DNA of 37,502 nt from Streptosporangiaceae bacterium (GTDB lineage: Bacteria > Actinomycetota > Actinomycetes > Streptosporangiales > Streptosporangiaceae): NCBI GenBank assembly GCA_019245115.1, contig JAFARZ010000383.1, positions 1 through 37,502 of the forward strand, given 5' to 3'. The translations under genes and the position numbers were made by a program. Under the pieces are notes generated by a model that worked only from the letters and a program-made list of their open reading frames with translations, ran no database searches and had not been told where the DNA came from. This document shows, one piece after another, positions 31,268-37,502 of the stretch (position 1 is the first letter of the stretch; the number at the start of each line of letters is the position of its first letter).

Positions 31268-33177
31268 AGCAGCTGGCGGGCGGCGGCGACGATGTGGTCG
31301 GTGTCGATGCCCGCCCAGGCGAGGAGTTCCTCGCCGGTACCGGAACCGGGCATCTCCCGGACGGCCAGGTGCGCGAGGGACAGTTCCCGGCGACCGCCGG
31401 CGAGCAGGGCGCCGGCGACCGCCGAGCCGAGCCCGCCTTCGGGGTGATGGTCCTCGGCGACCACGACACGCCCGGCGGTGGCGTCGGCCGCCGCGGCCAA
31501 GGTGGCGGCGTCGATCGGCTTGACCGAATAGCAGTCGATGACGCGGGCGCTGATGCCGTCTTCGCCGAGGACCTCGGCGGCGCGCAGGCAGGCGTGCAGG
31601 GTGATGCCGGCGCCGATCAGCGTCACGTCGTCGGTTCCGCTGGAGCGGAGCACCTTGCTGCCGCCGACCGGGAACGCCTCGCCGGACGGGTACAGCACCG
31701 GGTAACTGCCCCGGGTGGTGCGCAGGTAGCTGATGCCCGGGGTGTCCGCCATCGCCTCGACCAGCGCGACGGCACTGGTCGCGTCGGATGGATAAAGCAC
31801 CATCGACCCGTGCACAGCGCGCATCATCGCCAGGTCTTCCAGCGCCATCTGTGACGGGCCGTCGGCGCCGATCTCCACCCCGGCGTGGGAGCCGGACAGC
31901 CGCAGGGCGACGCCGGAGATGGCACCCATCCGGATGAAGTCGTAGGCTCGGGTGAAGAACGCGGCGAAGGTCGAGGCGAACGGCTTGTAGCCGCGCACGG
32001 CCAGGCCGGTGGCCGAGGCCACCATCTGCTGTTCGGCGATGTACATCTCGAAATACCGGTCCGGGTGGGCACTGGCGAACTCCATCGCGTAGGTGGAGTT
32101 CTTGACCTCTCCGTCCAGCGCCACGACCTTCGGATCCCGGGCGCCCAGAGCGGCCAGCGCGTCGCCGTACGCCTTGCGCGTGGACACCTTCTCACCGATC
32201 TCGTACCGGGGCTGTGTCTGATTGGCCTGGGCCTCCGGCCGCGGCGCCGCGTCGGCTCGGGCGGGCGCCTGCTGCGGGGGCTCGGTCTGGACCTCCGGCC
32301 CTGGACCGCGCATCACCAGGTTGCGGACGCCACCAAGCTCGGCGATCGCCCGCTCCGCCATGTCCTCCGGGAACGGCTTGCCGTGCCACCCTTCTTTGTT
32401 TTCAACCTCGGAGAAGCCACGGCCCTTGATGGTCCTGGCCACGATGACTGTGGGCCGGTCGCCGGAGCCCGCCGCCTCCGCCGCGGCGGTCAGCGCGCCG
32501 TCGATCGCGGCCAGGTCGTGGCCGTCGATCTCCAGCACCCGGGCGCCGAACGCCTCGGCCCGGCGCGTGTAGGCGTCGAGGTCCCAGCCGAGCTCCGTCG
32601 GGCCGCTCTGGCCCAGCCGGTTGACGTCGAAGATGGCGATCAGGTTGGAGAGCTGGTAGTGGGAGGCCTTGTCCAGCGCCTCCCAGATCGAGCCCTCGGC
32701 CAGCTCACTGTCCCCGCACAGCACCCATACCCGGTAGGGCAGCCGATCCAGGTACTTCCCGGCCAGCGCCACCCCCACGCCGTCCGGCAGCCCCTGCCCC
32801 AGCGACCCGGTGGCCACATCCACCCACGGCAGCACCGGCGTGGGATGCCCCTCGAGCCGCTGCCCGAACCGCCGGTACCCGTTCAGCAGCTCGTCCTCCG
32901 ACACCACCCCGACCGCCTTGAACACCGAGTACAGCAGCGGGGACGCGTGGCCCTTGGAGAAGATCAGGTGATCGTTGGCCGGTGCGCGCGGGTCGTCCCA
33001 GTCGTATCTCAGATGCCGGGTAATCAGCATGGCCAGCAGATCCGCGGCCGACATGCTCGAGGTCGGATGCCCCGACCCGGCGCTGGTAGAGGAGCGGACG
33101 GAATCCACCCGCAGCTGCGCGGCCAGCTCCGCTATGGTGTCGAGCCCGGTCTGCTCGGTAGGCGTGGTGGCGGTCAT
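31264..33177 (-). CDS. tkt: Transketolase
   Basis: ATG 33177 (MTATTPTEQTGLD) has GGCAGGAGA just upstream; the product is 637 residues, near the size of the short, animal-type transketolase rather than the ~690-residue bacterial form. Thiamine pyrophosphate motif: GDSELAEGSIWEALDKASHY to DVN (155-186). Substrate-binding histidines lie in GSGHPTSS and FSKGHASP. The pyrimidine-domain glutamate is Glu382 in YIAEQQM. A Gln/Pro/Ala-rich linker (about 291-325) joins the two halves. It transfers two-carbon units in the pentose phosphate pathway. It lies downstream of the Tm-1-type operon in the same direction but behind two hairpins, so it may be a separate unit. Confidence 0.92.
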   Translation of the reverse strand: MTATTPTEQTGLDTIAELAAQLRVDSVRSSTSAGSGHPTSSMSAADLLAMLITRHLRYDWDDPRAPANDHLIFSKGHASPLLYSVFKAVGVVSEDELLNGYRRFGQRLEGHPTPVLPWVDVATGSLGQGLPDGVGVALAGKYLDRLPYRVWVLCGDSELAEGSIWEALDKASHYQLSNLIAIFDVNRLGQSGPTELGWDLDAYTRRAEAFGARVLEIDGHDLAAIDGALTAAAEAAGSGDRPTVIVARTIKGRGFSEVENKEGWHGKPFPEDMAERAIAELGGVRNLVMRGPGPEVQTEPPQQAPARADAAPRPEAQANQTQPRYEIGEKVSTRKAYGDALAALGARDPKVVALDGEVKNSTYAMEFASAHPDRYFEMYIAEQQMVASATGLAVRGYKPFASTFAAFFTRAYDFIRMGAISGVALRLSGSHAGVEIGADGPSQMALEDLAMMRAVHGSMVLYPSDATSAVALVEAMADTPGISYLRTTRGSYPVLYPSGEAFPVGGSKVLRSSGTDDVTLIGAGITLHACLRAAEVLGEDGISARVIDCYSVKPIDAATLAAAADATAGRVVVAEDHHPEGGLGSAVAGALLAGGRRELSLAHLAVREMPGSGTGEELLAWAGIDTDHIVAAARQLL

Positions 33178-33237
33178 CGTGTCTCCTGCCGTACGCGACT
33201 CTTTCAACGAACGTACTCGACACGTCTGCCCCGCAAG

Positions 33238-33290
33238 CGGCCGGGCACACTAGCAGCGGTGACTTAACCCCGCTGCGAGGTGCCCGGCCG
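33238..33290 (-). terminator. Strong compound hairpin between operon and transketolase gene
   Basis: CGGCCGGGCAC (33238-33248) pairs with GTGCCCGGCCG (33280-33290); inside, GCAGCGG pairs with CCGCTGC with a loop TGACTTAACC. It lies about 60 bases upstream of the transketolase start and 90 bases after the cupin stop, so it probably ends the operon's transcript. Confidence 0.6.
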
Positions 33291-33368
33291 TAATGCCCCC
33301 GCGTTCACCACCAAGCCTGCCCCGGGCCGATTGAGTCGGTGTTGAGTCCGGGTTACCAGCGGGGGCAA

Positions 33369-33414
33369 CCACCGCCGTTCATTTTAAAAAGACTTTTAAA
33401 CGAACGGACGGTGG
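33369..33414 (-). terminator. Hairpin covering the 3' end of the cupin gene
   Basis: CCACCGCCGTTCATTTTAAA on the left pairs with TTTTAAACGAACGGACGGTGG-type sequence on the right, with one bulge and a few mismatches. The cupin stop codon (33379-33381) and its last eight codons lie inside the stem. The T/A-rich upper part and GC-rich base fit a bidirectional terminator. Confidence 0.6.
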
Positions 33415-33828
33415 TTTCACGCGCTCCCAGCCGACGATCTCGCCTGCCGGGTGCCGGGCGAAGTCAGGCAGCGCGGTCAGCGCCTGCTCCTCCCCGCCCG
33501 GGGTGTAGGTGACGATCAGCCGGAGCGTCCGCCATCCCGTGTTCATGGTGGAGTGCAGCGTCGCCATGGGGATGTAGACCACGTCGCCTTCGGCGATCGG
33601 GAACTCGTCGTCTCCGACTGTCTGCGTGCCCGTACCGGAGATGACGTAGATCAGCTCGTCAGCGTGCTCATGCAGGTGCCGGACGTGGCCCTGGCCGGGA
33701 TTGATGATGACTTCGCCCTGGGAGTTGGCCGCGCCCGGGATCGTCACCGGGGACACGAACCATTTCATCTTCCCCCACTCGAAGCTGAACGTCTCGGTCT
33801 GAGAAGGCTTGATGAGTGCCACGGTCAT
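33379..33828 (-). CDS. Cupin-domain protein
   Basis: The start ATG 33828 overlaps the stop of the upstream gene (ATGA); the product is 149 residues. The cupin motif 1 is GQGHVRHLHEHADELIYVISG, with metal ligands in HLHEHADE and E, and motif 2 is GDVVYIPMATLHSTMN with its histidine. One cupin barrel, metal-binding, with no clear catalytic type: it could be an isomerase, a dioxygenase or a sugar-binding protein. The C-terminal KPPSVRLKVFLK is encoded inside a terminator-like hairpin. Last gene of a five-gene operon. Confidence 0.87.
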   Translation of the reverse strand: MTVALIKPSQTETFSFEWGKMKWFVSPVTIPGAANSQGEVIINPGQGHVRHLHEHADELIYVISGTGTQTVGDDEFPIAEGDVVYIPMATLHSTMNTGWRTLRLIVTYTPGGEEQALTALPDFARHPAGEIVGWERVKPPSVRLKVFLK

Positions 33829-34652
33829 GTCTTGATCCTTAGTTCGGTGAACGCCCGTACCTGGGCGGTGAGCGCTCGCTCGACGGGCAGCCGTTCCATC
33901 GACGAGGCGCCGAAGAAGCCGCAGACCCCGGTGGTGTTGTTCAGGACATAGCCCGCGTCTTCGGGCTCGGCGATCGGGCCGCCGTGGCACAGCACCAGGA
34001 TGCCGGGGTTGACGGCCACCGCCGCGTCCCGCATGGCCTGCACCCGCCGCACGGCCTCGTCCAGGGTGAGCGCGGTCTGCGCGCCGATCGTGCCCGAGGT
34101 GGTCAGGCCCATGTGCGGGACCAGCACGTCGGCGCCGGCCCGGGCCATCTGCTCGGCCTGCTCCGGGTCGAACACGTACGGGCAGGTGAGATGGCCTCGT
34201 TCGGCGGCGAGCCGGATCATCTCCACCTCGGCCTGGTAGCTCATACCGGTTTCTTCCAGGTTCTGCCGGAATACGCCGTCGATGAGCCCGACCGTGGGGA
34301 AATTCTGCACCCCGGCGAAGCCGATCGCGGCCAGCTCGTCAAGGAACCGGGGCATCAGCCGGAACGGGTCGGTGCCGCACACGCCGGCCAGCACCGGCAC
34401 GTCGCGCACAACCGGGAGGACCTCACCGGCCATCTCCACCACGATGGCGTTCGCGTCCCCGTAGGGCATGAGCCCCGCGAGCGAGCCGCGCCCGGCCATC
34501 CGGTACCGGCCGGAATTGTAGATGATGATCAGGTCCGCGCCGCCGGCCTCGGCGCATTTGGCGGACAACCCGGTCCCGGCGCCCGCGCCGACAATTGGTT
34601 TTCGTTCTCTCGCCTTGGCTCGCAGCCGGGCCATCAGCTCTTCGCGTCCCAT
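33825..34652 (-). CDS. Phosphoenolpyruvate-hydrolase-family TIM-barrel protein (Tm-1 C-terminal domain type)
   Basis: The product is 275 residues from ATG 34652; its start overlaps the stop of the Tm-1-like gene (TAATG on the coding strand). Features: PIVGAGAGTGLSAKCAEAGG, DLIIIYNSGRYRMAGRGSLA, PVLAGVCGTDPF, GVQNFPTVGLIDG, ADVLVPHMGLTTSGTIG and LCHGGPI. These match the TIM-barrel signal-transduction/PEP-hydrolase-like family. In the tomato Tm-1 protein, a Tm-1-like ATP-binding domain and a TIM-barrel domain of this kind are fused, so the two adjacent bacterial genes are the split form. Reaction unknown. Confidence 0.87.
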   Translation of the reverse strand: MGREELMARLRAKARERKPIVGAGAGTGLSAKCAEAGGADLIIIYNSGRYRMAGRGSLAGLMPYGDANAIVVEMAGEVLPVVRDVPVLAGVCGTDPFRLMPRFLDELAAIGFAGVQNFPTVGLIDGVFRQNLEETGMSYQAEVEMIRLAAERGHLTCPYVFDPEQAEQMARAGADVLVPHMGLTTSGTIGAQTALTLDEAVRRVQAMRDAAVAVNPGILVLCHGGPIAEPEDAGYVLNNTTGVCGFFGASSMERLPVERALTAQVRAFTELRIKT

Positions 34653-35920
34653 TAGTCAGCCCCTGGGTGATCATTCGTGCTCGTGATCATTTCGTGTAGG
34701 CGGTCCGCCATCGCGGTGGCGAACGCCGGATCGTTGATGTGCGCGTCCATCCGTCGCAGTGCCTGCCCGGCGACGGCCAGCTCACGCTCCAGCGCCTCGC
34801 GGCAGGCCTCATCGGCGTTTTGGTCGCGGAATGGCTGGCCGTCCGCGTCCAGTGCGCTGACTCCGCGGTCCGGCCAGAACACCTGCGTTGGCCCTTTGGC
34901 GTTTGCCGCCTTACGGCCGATGCGGGCACCCAGCTCGGCCATCTCCTCGGTTGTCGTGCGCATCAGCGTGACGGTCGGGTTGTGCTCGAAGAACAGTCTT
35001 TGCTGGAACTTTTCCGGCACGGTGGCGGGCGGGCCGAAGTTGACCATGTCCAGCGCGCCGGGAGCGATCACCTGCGGCAGCCCGGCGGCGCCGGCCGCGG
35101 TGAGCCGGCCGGGGCCGGCGGACAGCACGCCGCCGACCAGGTCGTCGGCCAGTTCGGTGGTGGTCAGGTCCAGTACGCCGCTGACCAGCCGCGCCTGGGC
35201 CAGCGCCTCCAGCGCCCGGCCGCCAGCCCCGGTGGCGTGGAAGATCAGGACCTCGTAGCCCAGCTCGGTGAGGTGGGCGCGGGCGGCCTCCACCGCCGGT
35301 GTGGTGACGCCGAACATGCTGGCCGCGATCAGCGGCTTCTGGTCTATGTCGTGGTCTGTGTCGGGCGCGGCCTGTTCCCGCGCCTGCTGCTCTTGCGCTC
35401 GGACCATGCCGGCCATGGCCGCCGCCGCGTTGCCCAGCACGAGCCTGGAGATGCGGTTGATGCCGGCCACGTCCACCACCGAGTACATGATGCAGACGTC
35501 CTTGGCCCCCACGTACGGCGATACGTCGCCGGAGGCCATGGTGGACACCAGGAGTTTGGGCAGTCCCACCGGCAGGGCCGCCATGACCTGCGCCGCGATC
35601 GACGAACCCCCCGAACCGCCGGCTCCGAGCACACCTTTCGCCTGGCCGCGCGCCACCAGGTCCGCGACCAGGATGGCCGCGCCCCGGCCCATCTCGGTCA
35701 CGGCCCGGCCGCGGTCGTTGGCCGCGGTTAGCTCGGCCCGGGTGGTCCCGGCCGCGGCGGCGACTTGGTCACCGGCGATATCAGGGGTGAGTCCGTCCGG
35801 CTCGCCGGTGCCGGCGTCGACCACGATCACCTGGGCGCCGGCCGCGCGCAGCCGGGCGGCCAGGAACGCGAATTCCGGGCCCTTGGTGTCCAGGGTCCCG
35901 ACCAGTGCGACAGCCACCAT
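34652..35920 (-). CDS. Tm-1-like ATP-binding domain protein (UPF0261)
   Basis: ATG 35920 (MVAVALVGTLDTKGPEFAFL) has GGAGGTG 11 bases upstream; the product is 422 residues, the usual length. Characteristic segments: TLDTKGPEFAFLAARLRAAG, VIVVDAGTGEPDG, GVLGAGGSGGSSIAAQVMAA, KLLVSTMASGDVSPYVGAKD, MYSVVDVAGINRISRLVLGN, SMFGVTTPAVEAARAHL, IFHATGAGGRALE and PGALDMVNFG. These fit the family that includes the N-terminal domain of the tomato Tm-1 resistance protein. The biochemical role in bacteria is unknown. It overlaps the TIM-barrel gene and follows the CMD gene by 4 bases. Confidence 0.9.
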   Translation of the reverse strand: MVAVALVGTLDTKGPEFAFLAARLRAAGAQVIVVDAGTGEPDGLTPDIAGDQVAAAAGTTRAELTAANDRGRAVTEMGRGAAILVADLVARGQAKGVLGAGGSGGSSIAAQVMAALPVGLPKLLVSTMASGDVSPYVGAKDVCIMYSVVDVAGINRISRLVLGNAAAAMAGMVRAQEQQAREQAAPDTDHDIDQKPLIAASMFGVTTPAVEAARAHLTELGYEVLIFHATGAGGRALEALAQARLVSGVLDLTTTELADDLVGGVLSAGPGRLTAAGAAGLPQVIAPGALDMVNFGPPATVPEKFQQRLFFEHNPTVTLMRTTTEEMAELGARIGRKAANAKGPTQVFWPDRGVSALDADGQPFRDQNADEACREALERELAVAGQALRRMDAHINDPAFATAMADRLHEMITSTNDHPGAD

Positions 35921-35924
35921 GGTG

Positions 35925-36338
35925 TCAGTCCACCTCCGGGATCGGGGGATCGTTTTGTGACACGTCCACGCCGCACTCTTCCAGCGTGTCGCGCAGCACC
36001 GCCATCGCGTTGATCGCACGCGGGAACCCGACGAACTGCACGCAGTGGATGACCAGCTCGGCCAGGCGGGCCGGCCGCACGCCCAGCCGCAGGGCGGCGC
36101 GCGTGTGCCCGGCCAGTTGCGGGTCAGCGCCGCCCAGCCCGATCAGCGTGGCCAGCGTGAGCAGTTCCCTGGTGGCCAGGTCGATCCCGGGACGCGCGTT
36201 GACGTCACCGAAGTTGAACTCCAGGCCGAACCGGGCCAGATCTTCGCCGAGCCCGGCTCGTCGTTCCAGGAACCGGTCCGCCGCCCCGTCGCCGTACACC
36301 TGGTCGAACGCTTCCTTGCCGCGGTCAAGTCTCCCCAT
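35925..36338 (-). CDS. Carboxymuconolactone decarboxylase family protein
   Basis: The product is 137 residues. ARPGIDLATRELLTLATLIG, QLAGHTRAALRLGVRPARLA and ELVIHCVQFVGFPRAINAM are the conserved stretches of the CMD family, including the glutamate in RELLTLA and the histidine before the helix. The CxxC pair of AhpD-like peroxidase members is absent, so it is closer to PcaC-type decarboxylases or to uncharacterised members. The fixed operon position suggests work on a small oxo-acid or lactone. Confidence 0.88.
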   Translation of the reverse strand: MGRLDRGKEAFDQVYGDGAADRFLERRAGLGEDLARFGLEFNFGDVNARPGIDLATRELLTLATLIGLGGADPQLAGHTRAALRLGVRPARLAELVIHCVQFVGFPRAINAMAVLRDTLEECGVDVSQNDPPIPEVD

Positions 36339-36360
36339 CCGGAGGTGCTCCCTTCAGACC

Positions 36361-37110
36361 TCAGATCGAGTGCCCGCCGTCCTGGGCCAGCGTGATTCCT
36401 GTTATGTACTGTGCCGCGTCCTGGCACAAGAAAACCACCGTCGCGGCCAGGTCCTCGGGCCGGCCCAGGGTCCGGGTCGGGATCTGGGCCAGCAGCGCCT
36501 CCCGCCGCTCCGGTGTGTCCCGGTCCCGGCCCGGGGTCTGCTGGGCGCCCGGTGCGATCGCGTTGACGGTGATGCCTGTCTCGGCCAGCTCGATGGCCAG
36601 CGCCTTGGTCAGCCCAATCAACCCGGACTTGGCCGACGCGTACGCGGTCGCATGCCGGACCAGCCGCCCGCCGCGCACCGCGGCGATGGAGGACAACGTG
36701 ACGATCCGGCCCCATTGTTGTTCTAGCATGTGCGGGACGACCAGCCTGGTGGCGGTGAACACGCTGGTCAGGTTGCGCGCCAGCTGCGAGTTCCACTCCT
36801 CGAGCGTCAGCTCGGCGAACGGACGTACCAGCCCGCCGCCCGCCGTGTTGACCAGGATGTCGATGCCGCCCCAGTCATCGGCGACGGCGTCGATTTCGGC
36901 CGCTACCGCGGCGAAGTCCAGCAGGTCGACCACGCCGTGGCGGGCCGTCGCGCCGGTCCCGGTCAGCCGGTCCGTGGTGGCCGCCGCCGCCGCGGGTGAC
37001 ACGTCCAGCCCCGCGACCCGGGCGCCGCTGGCCGCCAGCGCCAGGCAGATCCGCGACCCGAGCGCTCCGCCCGATCCGGTCACCACCGCCCGTCGGTCAG
37101 CCAGGCTCAT
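36361..37110 (-). CDS. SDR-family oxidoreductase (FabG-like)
   Basis: The product is 249 residues, a classical SDR. Cofactor motif TGSGGALG (11-18), GLDVS with an aspartate after beta-2 (suggests NAD(H) preference), NTAGGG (NAG motif variant), the catalytic Ser in TLSSIAAVRGG, Tyr and Lys in YASAK, and the C-terminal GITLAQDGGHSI. It oxidises or reduces a hydroxyl/keto group, probably of the sugar-derived or oxo-acid substrate handled by this operon. First gene of the five-gene operon. Confidence 0.92.
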   Translation of the reverse strand: MSLADRRAVVTGSGGALGSRICLALAASGARVAGLDVSPAAAAATTDRLTGTGATARHGVVDLLDFAAVAAEIDAVADDWGGIDILVNTAGGGLVRPFAELTLEEWNSQLARNLTSVFTATRLVVPHMLEQQWGRIVTLSSIAAVRGGRLVRHATAYASAKSGLIGLTKALAIELAETGITVNAIAPGAQQTPGRDRDTPERREALLAQIPTRTLGRPEDLAATVVFLCQDAAQYITGITLAQDGGHSI

Positions 37111-37140
37111 GCGATCGCCCCTTCCGGTCCGCCAGCAGCC

Positions 37141-37170
37141 TCTGATTAAATCGTTTCATTACTTTTACTG
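37141..37170. promoter_or_regulatory. AT-rich divergent promoter region with possible LacI-type operator
   Basis: CTGATTAAATCGTTTCATTA is far more AT-rich than its surroundings and contains a CG-centred imperfect dyad (GAAACG/ATTTAA on the complement), the general shape of LacI-family operators. It lies between the SDR operon start and the divergent broken gene, so one site could serve both. No LacI-family gene is in the window. Confidence 0.35.
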
Positions 37171-37184
37171 TCAAGGAGCAGGTG

Positions 37185-37238
37185 ATGGAACCGCTTGTGG
37201 GCATCCAGGTCGGAGCGATCTCGTTCGCCGACGAAGGC
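37185..37238 (+). pseudogene. 5' fragment of a gene broken by repeat insertion
   Basis: ATG 37185 follows AAGGAG at ideal spacing (GTG 37182 is an alternative). The first 18 codons, MEPLVGIQVGAISFADEG, look like a genuine cytosolic enzyme start (a beta-strand V-G-I-Q-V-G-A-I-S-F). From 37239 the frame runs into sequence matching the interspersed repeat (GAIGTPRTLDLQ) and stops at 37382 with no domain. The gene was probably part of the divergent unit with the Tm-1-type operon. I cannot name its family. Confidence 0.6.
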
Positions 37239-37300
37239 GGCGCCATCGGCACGCCGCGAACCCTGGACCTTCAAACTTCAAACTCAGTATGTGGACGGCG
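37239..37300. repeat. Interspersed repeat, right-end fragment (copy 3)
   Basis: GGCGCCATCGGCACGCCGCG (37239-37258) matches 19581-19600 with one change, and CTTCAAACT follows in both within 20 bases. Similarity fades after about 37300. Confidence 0.6.
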
Positions 37301-37502
37301 ATCGCGCTGGACGATGCGGAATAAAAGGGCCCCGCGGAAGATTGGGCGCCGGTTTCCGGCTCTGTCGCATATTTCTGGATGACGACGGGCGGGTCACGGT
37401 TGTGTGTCTGTGGTGGCTGGTGAGGCGGTAGCGGCTGTTTTTCGCGGGGTTCGCGGTGTGTCGCCTTGGTGGCGGGCGGGGCTCCTGGTAAGCCGGCGGT
37501 GT
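37301..37502. other. Unassigned end of window
   Basis: No gene with a credible start or domain is visible. GGCTCTGTCGCATATTTCTG at about 37359-37378 looks like the tip of an insertion sequence, but no partner end lies in the window. Confidence 0.3.

Noticed and set aside
31885..33267. A 460-codon plus-strand frame over the transketolase gene
   Set aside because: Antisense shadow; no domain, no ribosome binding site.
33770..33785. Third copy of the CATTCCCCCACT-type edge (TTCCCCCACT in the cupin gene)
   Set aside because: It is explained by normal codons for EWGKMKW with no palindrome or insertion around it.
37359..37502. Start of another insertion sequence (GGCTCTGTCGCA-type end)
   Set aside because: Only one end would be in the window and no transposase frame follows; cannot be supported.

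Overview
The window is high-GC actinobacterial DNA (GC-rich third codon positions, GTG and TTG starts, purine-rich ribosome binding sites). The block tRNA-Met(CAT)–rpmG–hadA–hadB–murB, an ileS gene of the long ~1030-residue type behind a T-box leader, a BlaI/M56 pair and a DUF222/13E12-type HNH protein all fit an actinomycete of the Streptosporangiales/Streptomycetales kind. I cannot name the genus from sequence alone.

Layout, left to right. 1-828: 3' part cut off by the window edge of a DUF222 (13E12 repeat) HNH-nuclease-family gene. 1168-3525: a PAP2 phosphatase gene divergent from a blaI-like repressor and an M56 metallopeptidase, with two TCTACA-N4-TGTAGA operators between them. 3602-7215: a large inverted repeat, a 47-codon gene, a T-box leader and ileS. 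7303-8403: a secreted beta-propeller-like protein. 8404-10597 (minus): tRNA-Met, rpmG, hadA, hadB and murB, the last with an in-frame GC-rich palindromic insertion. 10700-12985: a lone CoxL/xanthine-dehydrogenase-type molybdenum hydroxylase large subunit. 13154-15919: two paralogous ECF-type sigma factors, the first translationally coupled to a single-pass protein with a C-terminal Leu-Pro-Ser repeat domain. 15853-18830 (minus): a coupled pair encoding a GNAT-like/E1-like fusion and a KAS III-like condensing enzyme, the most unusual gene pair here.

18831-24213 is the accessory part: non-coding DNA, one copy of a ~250 bp interspersed repeat, a higher-order tandem repeat (95+77 bp, twice), and a complete IS4-family element (19-bp inverted ends, 10-bp target duplication) whose transposase is split by a complete 2508-bp group II intron with its own reverse transcriptase/maturase. 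The element sits in the last codons of a class I glutamine amidotransferase gene (24187-24870).

24952-28147: a small membrane protein, a SpoU/TrmH methyltransferase, an MFS transporter and a 5-formyl-THF cyclo-ligase-like protein. 28160-28757: a second copy of the interspersed repeat, interrupted by a 370-bp MITE-like insertion flanked by an 8-bp duplication. 28892-33177: a secreted S33 tripeptidyl-aminopeptidase-like hydrolase, a HAD dehalogenase-like protein and, convergent, a transketolase. 33379-37110 (minus) is a compact five-gene operon: SDR, carboxymuconolactone-decarboxylase-like protein, Tm-1-like ATP-binding protein, Tm-1-type TIM-barrel (PEP-hydrolase-family) protein and cupin. Divergent from it, a gene with an excellent ribosome binding site is broken after 18 codons at 37239, exactly where sequence matching the right end of the interspersed repeat begins.

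All functional calls come from motifs read by eye; no database search was possible.
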